In this document: positions 31,601-36,950 of the stretch, piece after piece
Layout: every line of letters begins with the position of its first letter
Numbering within the stretch: position 1 is the stretch's first letter
Assembly (NCBI GenBank): GCA_004335835.1
Contig: RWJK01001760.1
Location: 3,621 to 40,570 of the forward strand
Source: Scenedesmus sp. ARA3
Lineage: Eukaryota; Chlorophyta; Chlorophyceae; Sphaeropleales; Scenedesmaceae
DNA: 36,950 bases
Direction of reading: 5' to 3'
Made by a program: the position numbers and the translations under genes
The notes under the pieces: generated by a model
Databases searched by the model: none
Seen by the model: the letters and a program-made list of their open reading frames with translations, nothing else
Told to the model about the DNA's origin: nothing

Positions 31601-34338
31601 CAGCCGCCTGGCTGCCTCAGACGAGGAGGAGATGACGCAGCCCAGCCAGGCGGCCGACGGCGGCTCCGCAACCGCCGCGGAGGCTGCTGCGCGTGCGCGC
31701 GGCAAGCTGGTGTCTGCGCTGATGAAGCGGCACCTGGTGGAGCAGGTGGTGCCGGTGCTGGTGGAGCTGCGGCGGCTACTGGCAGAGGTGCGATACAGTC
31801 AAACCTGGTCAAACCTAGTCAAAGTTGACTGGGTTGACGTTGTGTTAGGCATCTTCCGGCCGGTGCTTCATCACTGTCGTGACTGCCGCGCTTTGAGTGG
31901 AAGGTAGGGATGATTGGCATGTGACATTGGCCGCCTGCGCGCCGCTTTGCGCAGTGCTGGCGCACATCCCAGCAGCTTTGGTCGTTGGCCAGTGTTTCCC
32001 CTGCTGCTGACAGTGCTGCTGCTGCTGCTGCTGTTGGGTGTTGCCTGCAGCTGAAGCACCCGCTGCTGGTGGAGCTGATGGGCTGCTTTGCTGCGCTGCT
32101 CAAGGAGTACAAGAGCGAGGTGGAGGACATTCTGGTGGCTGACAAGCAGGTGATGGCGTCATCATCATCATCACCATCATCGTCATCATCATCACCATCA
32201 TCGTCATCATCATCACCATCGTCATCATCATCGTTGTCATCTTCATAATTTGTAGTGCCTCAAAACATGTGGACATCCTTGTGGTTACAATGGCACTCCA
32301 CATGCTGAGCTTCACTGTGAATCCACCAGCCCTCGGCGTGAAAACATGCGCAAAGTGCTGCGTGAGTCGTGGTTAGGGCAGCAGAGTGACCAACCACCCG
32401 CTGCCATACATGTGGGTGTACTGTTTGATCTGCAGCTTGCCAAGGAGATCCTGTATGACATCAAGCAGGCAGAGCAGGCCAAACAGCAGCAGCAGCAGCA
32501 AGCAGCAGCAGCAGCAGCAGCAGCGCGCGGCACTGCTGCCAGGGCTGCTGATGCAGCAGCAGCAGCAGCAGCAGCGCTGGAGGCCGGCTCGCCTCCCCCT
32601 GCTGGCGTCATGCCAGGCACACCTGTTGCAGCAGAGGTGCTGGCAACGGCTGAGCGGCAGCGCAGGCAGCAGTTGCAGCAGCTGCGGCAGCAGCAGCAGG
32701 CGGCTGCTGCTGCTGGGGACATGCCGGCACCCTCACCCCGCCCGCCACCAGGTGTGTGCTGTGTGCGGATCTGTGGCGCGTCTTTACGCTTGGTGTTTGT
32801 TCAGTCTTGCCGTGGCTTCCCAAGCAGGGTGCATTGAACACAGAATGGACATGCCAGCATCAGAACGGCTGCCGCCAGGCATTGTACAGTTTGTAGAATA
32901 TGGTGTTGCAATGCTGTCGGATGACATTCTGGCCATAACATACTGCTGCTGCGCAGGCCACCGCACGCCTGGGTCAGCAGGCGCCGCCGCAGCGCTGCAA
33001 ACGCCCGCTACCGCAGCAGGCACAGCCAGCCGCTCCCGCCTGGCCAGCAGCAGCAGCGCCGCACGCCAGCTGCAACCCGCAGCAGGCTCCTTTGAGACGC
33101 CTGCTGCAAAGACGCCAGCATCAGCAGCTGCTGCTGCTGCCAGCGCTGGCGCGCGTGTGTCGGGCGCAGGCACTGGCGCAGGCTTCAAGACAGTTGTGGC
33201 GTCGCCCGCGCCGCTGACAGTCGCAAAGCGCGGCACGAGGGCCGGCCACCGCACGAAAGGCGCTGCTGCTGCTGCTGCAGATGAGAATGCAGAGCCTGGA
33301 GGAGGGGCAGGTGAGGCTTTCAGATGTATATGCTGCTGGGTTACTGCAGCGCCAGTGCGTTGATATGTGTTCATTGGCTGCTATTTCGTTCCAGTGCTGG
33401 CATGTTCCTCACAGCAGCCCAGCCACATCAGCCATGTACCTGCAAAAGGGGGGGGCGCAATCAGCTGGCGACACCTGCTGCAGCTACCTCTCTGCATCAA
33501 CTGACGCTGCTGCGCCGCTTCTGCTACGCCGCCCCTGCTTCTGCTGCGCCACCCCTGCTGTGCCGCCTTGCTCTATTGACTCCAAGGCCACTGCCCTCCC
33601 AGCGTCAGCAAGGCAGCCTCACAGCTGCTGCAGCGCACATCACCATCAGACGCAGCCACCAACGTGCTGCTGCCCAGCCCCTACAGCAAAGATGCCGCTC
33701 GGCAGTGGAACATCCCACAGCATGTGGCCACAGGCGAGAAGCAGCAGCAGCGCCGCGCAAGGGCTGGTCAGCAGGCGGCAGCTGCTGCTGCTGAGGGTGA
33801 TGCTGTGCCATCTGCAGGTGCCAAGGCCGGCAGGGGAGGCAGGTGGGTCAAGCCGCGTGGTTCAGCCGCGCTGAAGTTGAAACCAGTGAAAGCTGTAAGA
33901 GCAGCCCTGGGTTGCTATGATTGCAGCTTGAAGCAATGCAATGTGTGTTAGGCAAGCTCTGTTGCTGCGCTAGGACAGAGTAGTATTTGTGTTTGTAGGC
34001 GGTCTTGCTGCTGACGCTTGAAACCGACCAACCACACGTAGACTTGGAAAGTGAGGGCATTTCCATCGCTTGATCTTGAGCCCAGTACAACCTGTTCCCA
34101 TCAGTGCTTACGTCGGTGCTGCTGCTGCTGTACCCGCAGAGCTGCCAAGGGCAGCGCCTCCCAGGCTGCGGCTGATGATGCAGTGGCAGCAAAGGCAGCA
34201 GGCGCTGGCAAGAGGGCCACAAGGGGCAGGGGCGCTACTGCTGCTGCTGCTGCTGTGAAGGAGGAGCCTGCGGCGGAGGCTGAAGCAGCAGGTGGTGGCA
34301 GGAGAGGCGCAGCTACGCGCAAGCGCAGGAACGCATGA
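21977..34338 (+). CDS. CAPD3: Condensin II complex subunit D3 (CAP-D3), HEAT-repeat protein
   Basis: I join 24 exons (listed in the next three entries) into ~1,872 aa; animal and plant CAP-D3 proteins are nearer 1,300-1,500 aa, the excess being Ala/Gln/Ser-rich inserts. CAP-D3 is the HEAT-repeat subunit of condensin II and acts on chromosomes with SMC2/SMC4, CAP-H2 and CAP-G2. Diagnostic stretches: RCSDKSAVVRARAL (~467-480), VSVRKAALVALSTLLE (~682), HAWIALGKVCLVDEALAK (exon 14), VRNNILVALSDMLIQYTALV (exon 15), DRHELVRRQALALLANLLMK then DYVKWRGPLFHRFTLALVD (exons 16-17), and LLAYNHFVEALFVLN, which favours D3 over D2. Exon 8 carries a Lys run and a strongly acidic linker. The tail is Lys/Arg-rich with NLS-like ends (TRKRRNA). 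Phases agree at all 23 joins; exon 1 and exon 23 boundaries are the weakest. Confidence 0.88.
26049..26275 (+). repeat. 112-bp tandem duplication across the CAP-D3 exon 9 donor
   Basis: A 50-bp segment (26049-26098), made of the last 45 nt of exon 9 plus the GTGCG donor, recurs exactly at 26161-26210 inside intron 9. The following intron bases also match partly (gtgcttgttg). The second copy cannot be read on from exon 9 because a stop at 26166-26168 closes the frame. Confidence 0.93.
26711..26786 (+). repeat. Two perfect 38-bp tandem repeats in CAP-D3 intron 10
   Basis: 26711-26748 and 26749-26786 are identical. Each ends in ctctgcag, an acceptor-like sequence, but neither is followed by coding sequence that fits. 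Confidence 0.95.
29683..29867 (+). repeat. Tandem duplication across the CAP-D3 exon 16 acceptor
   Basis: The first 22 nt of the GAC-CGC-CAC-GAG coding stretch occur at 29723-29744 and again at 29846-29867 (123-bp offset), each behind a 3' splice site and a similar cacctg(t/c)actgcc intron end. Only the second copy continues into the full exon; the first reaches a stop at ~29768. Confidence 0.9.
29917..30275 (+). repeat. 66-74 bp minisatellite repeating the CAP-D3 exon 16 donor junction
   Basis: The last 24 nt of exon 16 with the CACAG/GTGGGC donor occur exactly at 29917-29940, 29983-30006, 30057-30080 and 30131-30154, followed each time by intron sequence. Periods are 66, 74 and 74; the first unit lacks one gggctggt. 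A decayed relative of the unit's intronic part lies at ~30240-30275. Only the first junction keeps the frame; reading past it meets a TAG. Confidence 0.95.
30285..30486 (+). repeat. Tandem duplication across the CAP-D3 exon 17 acceptor
   Basis: cttacagtctgctgctgccgcc-type sequence occurs at 30285 and 30405. The AG/GTTCAC acceptor plus 25 nt of exon occurs at 30347-30373 and 30460-30486 with two mismatches. The offset is ~113-120 bp. Only the second copy leads into the full exon; starting at the first would shift the frame. Confidence 0.9.
32159..32247 (+). repeat. ATC/GTC microsatellite next to the CAP-D3 exon 20 donor
   Basis: Imperfect (TCA)n with a ~21-bp higher-order period (atc runs broken by acc and gtc) starts about ten bases after the donor of intron 20. 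Its simple-repeat type differs from the CTG/CAG tracts elsewhere. Confidence 0.9.
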
Positions 34339-35412
34339 TGCGGTGCATATGCCGGGCGCATGGAGGTGCTTGAGTTCTGCAGATGGGATCGCATGCAGAA
34401 AGCATGTTCTGGTGTTGCCATCGTGAAGTGCATGTAACATTAGTGCCAGCTGGCAGGCTGTTTGTCTGCAGGACTTCGGGTCCAACGCATGCAAGTCGCA
34501 CATGCTGTCTTGCACTCCATCTGCACCAGAAGATAGCTGGCCTGACCTGCTGCGAAGCGTACATTAGTTGCGTGAATGGGCATCATCTTGTTTGTGGCGC
34601 ATGGGTTGACCAGTGCAGGCACCAGCTCGCCTGTTGGCCCCTCTACTTACCACCAGCTGGTCCAATGTAGCAGCTTCGCCAGACAGATCACACAGGCTGC
34701 TCGGGCGCAGCAGGTAAAGCTACGTGGTTATAACATTAGCAGTGTGCTCTTTTGACGGGTTGCGAGACGCTGGCATTGACTTGGAGCTGCTTCCACCACA
34801 CCACGATGCCAGAATCAGCGGCGCAGGGGCCTACAGCAGCAATATGTCGTGTGTTGGGTACGATGGTTCATGTATCTTGTCATGCTGCTGCTCGTGCTTA
34901 CAGCTAGGACACGCAGTGCTCGCTGGGACACAAGTCCACTGCGGAAACAGAACACGAGTGACATGTGATTTTCGGGACATCTGTACTCAGGAGCTGTCGT
35001 GAACACCGCCAGAAATTACCAAAACGTTTCCTGCCAATTTGCACTGCTGATCGGCGCAGTTGGCGCTTGCACAGTAGTAGCAGCTCGTCTTGTTGTCGCC
35101 ACGGCAAACACACCGTAGCTACAGCAGGGACATGCACCAACCGACTCACCACACGGAACTGACTTCTATCGCCCGCTGTGCCACCGCTGTCCGTGTCGCT
35201 GAAACGTCGTTGCCCTGAGCTTGTTCCTCTGTGCCTGAGGCCAGCTAACGGAGACAAGCCACGCATTTACTACTTCGCAGAGCTTAACTACATACATTAG
35301 CAGCACTTGCAGCCGTCTACGCAGCCTGCAGCGATGCACTGCCTATGGCACCGAGCCTTCGGAAACGCTGCGTTGAATCAGCCAATGCCGAACTCGGAAA
35401 GCCATTGAACTT
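34339..35412. other. Intergenic region between CAP-D3 and the Gln-rich gene
   Basis: Starts with the CAP-D3 3' UTR and ends with the promoter and 5' UTR of the downstream gene. No extra gene is supported. Short upstream ATGs at 35334 and 35345 precede the assumed start at 35413 in other frames. Confidence 0.5.
34433..34437 (+). promoter_or_regulatory. Candidate TGTAA polyadenylation signal for CAP-D3
   Basis: TGTAA lies 95 nt beyond the CAP-D3 stop codon, a reasonable distance for a chlorophycean gene. Confidence 0.5.
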
Positions 35413-36950
35413 ATGCAGGCTCACCCGGCAGGCTCGACGTATCAAGCAGTGCTCGAGCTGCTGGCTAGACAGGCCCCGGCAGCAGCAGCTGCCCCTGTTG
35501 CCACTGCAGGCTCCACCCCGCCCTCAGCTAGCCAGCCAGCGTATGCTGGACAGGACAGGGCCGCAGCTGTAGCCAGACCGACTGCAGACATGCAGCCGTC
35601 GCAGCACTACCACATGAACAACCACCACCAGCAACAGCAGCAGCAGCAATACGTACCGCAGCAGCAGCACCACCCGCCGCAGCAACAGCAGCAGCGGCAG
35701 CTGCCGCCTCCCCTGCTGCTGCCGCATCAGCTGCCGCCGCAGCAGCAGCACCATGCTCTGCAACAGCAGCAGCAGCACGCACCCCAGCAGCAGCAGCAGC
35801 AGCAGTACCAAAATACCACCCCCTCCTCCCAGCCCCAGCCCCTGCCAGGAGCAGCTCCAACACCTGCTTGGCTAGCTGGGGTGGACCCCCGGCTTCAAAA
35901 CGTGTTCAAATCAGCGCGTGACCACACGCAGGATCCAGCCACACAAGGCCCGCCAGCCTACCCCCAGCAGCAGCAGCAGCAGCACGGGGATCACCACCAC
36001 GGGGCAGTAGTGTCTCCCTCCACAGTGCTGTCTCAGGCTCAGCTAGGGCCTAGTTCCTCTGAGGGAGGCAGCCAGAGCCAAGTTCCCCAGGAGCTGCAGC
36101 AGCAGCTGCCAGCACAGCTGCAGATGCTGCTGCAGAAGCAGGGCCTGCTGGCGTTCAGCATCCCTGATGACTCAGCAGCAGCGCTGCAGCAGCTGGGGCG
36201 CTACGCTGCTGCCGGCCACGCCGGCCGCTACCAGCAGCCGGGCTCCTCATCAGGCAGGCAGCACAGCGCAGGGTCTGCAGGAATGCAGTACCCGCCTCAG
36301 CCTGCTGCACACCAGCAGCAGCAGCAGCAGCTGCTGCAGGCGTTGGCAGCAGGAGGCGCCCTGCCGCCGCCGCCACAGCAGCAGCAGCAGCAGCAGCAGG
36401 CGTGTGCAGGCACAGGTCCAATGCAAGGCTTGCCTCCAAGCTCACACCCTCAGCAGCAGCAGCAGCAGCAGCAGTGCACAGTGAGCCATGGTGAGCAGGA
36501 CTACTCCCTGCATGGTGGTGTGCTGTCAGGCCAGGCAGCAGCCACCACCGGAGTGCACAGCGAGCAGACTGCTGCATGGCAGCAGCAGCAGCAGCAGCAG
36601 TACGGGTCCCAGTACCAGCAGCACACCCAGCAGCAGCAAGGCGGTGCTCCGAGGTTGCAGCAAGCTCCTGATCAGCAGCAGCAGCAGCAGCAGCAGGCGC
36701 CTGGAGCACAGGGGCTGGGATCTATGCCCAACACCGGCAGCAACCAGCAGCAGCAGCAGCAGTTGCAAGGTATGCCTGGTATGCAGCTGCCCGGCGGAGT
36801 CTTCCCTGAAGGTCCCTGCCAATACAACCAGGACTACCAGCAGCAGCAGCAGCAGCACATGCTGCAGCAGCCCAACATGCAGCAGTCGTCCGTGGATCAG
36901 TTTGAGGTTGAGCAGCCGCCGCCGAAGCGCGCCCGCGGCCGCGGCAGAGG
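35413..36950 (+). CDS. Gln-rich (polyQ) protein, 3' end beyond window
   Basis: One frame stays open from the ATG at 35413 to the window end (512 full codons). A TGA at 35374 closes it upstream. I do not recognise a family. The N-terminus (MQAHPAGSTYQAVLELLARQ) looks helical. Then come at least ten pure or near-pure Gln runs of 5-8 residues, coded almost only by CAG, with His, Pro, Tyr and Gly between. A less repetitive patch at about 36090-36240 (QLPAQLQMLLQKQGLLAF) could fold. The visible end reads QFEVEQPPPKRARGRGR, a basic motif like an AT-hook or nuclear localisation signal, so a nuclear regulatory protein is a guess. The start is uncertain: an upstream exon or a frameshift near 35400 is possible. 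Confidence 0.7.
   Translation, partial: MQAHPAGSTYQAVLELLARQAPAAAAAPVATAGSTPPSASQPAYAGQDRAAAVARPTADMQPSQHYHMNNHHQQQQQQQYVPQQQHHPPQQQQQRQLPPPLLLPHQLPPQQQHHALQQQQQHAPQQQQQQQYQNTTPSSQPQPLPGAAPTPAWLAGVDPRLQNVFKSARDHTQDPATQGPPAYPQQQQQQHGDHHHGAVVSPSTVLSQAQLGPSSSEGGSQSQVPQELQQQLPAQLQMLLQKQGLLAFSIPDDSAAALQQLGRYAAAGHAGRYQQPGSSSGRQHSAGSAGMQYPPQPAAHQQQQQQLLQALAAGGALPPPPQQQQQQQQACAGTGPMQGLPPSSHPQQQQQQQQCTVSHGEQDYSLHGGVLSGQAAATTGVHSEQTAAWQQQQQQQYGSQYQQHTQQQQGGAPRLQQAPDQQQQQQQQAPGAQGLGSMPNTGSNQQQQQQLQGMPGMQLPGGVFPEGPCQYNQDYQQQQQQHMLQQPNMQQSSVDQFEVEQPPPKRARGRGR
35625..36865 (+). repeat. Cluster of CAG tracts coding poly-Gln
   Basis: Repeated (CAG)5-8 runs sit in the same frame within the partial Gln-rich gene, for example near 35787, 35967, 36314, 36377, 36451, 36580, 36673, 36748 and 36838. 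Confidence 0.9.

Larger units (their letters stand above)
29845..34338 (+). other. CAPD3: CAP-D3 exons 16-24
   Basis: Exons: 29845-29940, 30462-30818, 31182-31365, 31593-31787, 32051-32149, 32436-32751, 32957-33310, 33617-33842, 34140-34338. Exon 16 starts at the second of two similar acceptors and ends at the first of four identical donors. Exon 17 starts at the second of two similar acceptors. Exon 21 has poly-Gln and poly-Ala tracts. The exon 23 start (33617) is the only phase-compatible AG I found after an in-frame stop at 33577-33579. Confidence 0.75.

Noticed and set aside
34904..35266. Minus-strand 120-codon open frame before the Gln-rich gene
   Set aside because: No recognisable family and located in the probable promoter and leader of the plus-strand gene.
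1..36950. tRNA or rRNA genes
   Set aside because: By eye I found no cloverleaf with a T-arm consensus and no rRNA-like conserved blocks; a tRNA scan would settle this.

Overview
The window looks like nuclear DNA of a chlorophyte green alga, most likely Chlorophyceae (Scenedesmus/Tetradesmus-like or Chlamydomonas-like). This is an inference from four things: short spliceosomal introns in every confident gene, a nuclear-encoded plastid ribosomal protein S21 and a mitochondrial ATP synthase delta subunit with targeting sequences, TGTAA polyadenylation-type motifs, and very dense CAG/CTG triplet repeats. I saw no prokaryotic operon, phage or CRISPR feature, and no tRNA or rRNA.

Layout. 1-4039 is repeat-rich and has no convincing gene. 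It holds CTG microsatellites, a degenerate ~232-bp tandem repeat at ~690-1370, and the left part of a large duplicated block. 4040-5236 and 8126-9462 (both minus) are tandem paralogous three-exon genes for small secreted CHRD-domain proteins. Each sits in a ~3.4-kb duplicated block (about 2450-5830 and 6560-10070) whose exons are conserved while the flanks have drifted. 11319-12476 (minus) encodes a probable plastid-targeted membrane protein of unknown function. 14014-15234 (minus) is mitochondrial ATP16, and 15518-18165 (plus) is chloroplast ribosomal protein S21; these two diverge from a 283-bp spacer. 19308-21521 (minus) is an eight-exon homocysteine S-methyltransferase with the three zinc-binding cysteines. 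It diverges from a 24-exon gene at 21977-34338 (plus) that I reconstruct as condensin II subunit CAP-D3 (about 1,872 aa). From 35413 to the window end runs an open, very Gln-rich reading frame (at least 512 codons) ending in a basic RGRGR-type motif; it is cut by the window edge.

How the genes relate. Most are unrelated housekeeping functions: respiration, plastid translation, one-carbon/methionine metabolism and chromosome condensation. Two head-to-head pairs (ATP16/S21 and HMT/CAP-D3) probably share promoter regions, and S21 and HMT converge with TGTAA motifs on opposite strands only about 13 bp apart.

The most unusual signal is in CAP-D3. Four splice junctions (end of exon 9, start and end of exon 16, start of exon 17) have been tandemly duplicated together with 22-50 nt of exon. 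This leaves decoy splice sites and exon fragments inside the introns, including an array of four identical exon-16 donor junctions with 66-74 bp periods. (CTG)n tracts also repeatedly form the sequence just before 3' splice sites. All exon boundaries were placed by eye from splice consensus, phase and family resemblance, without transcript data.
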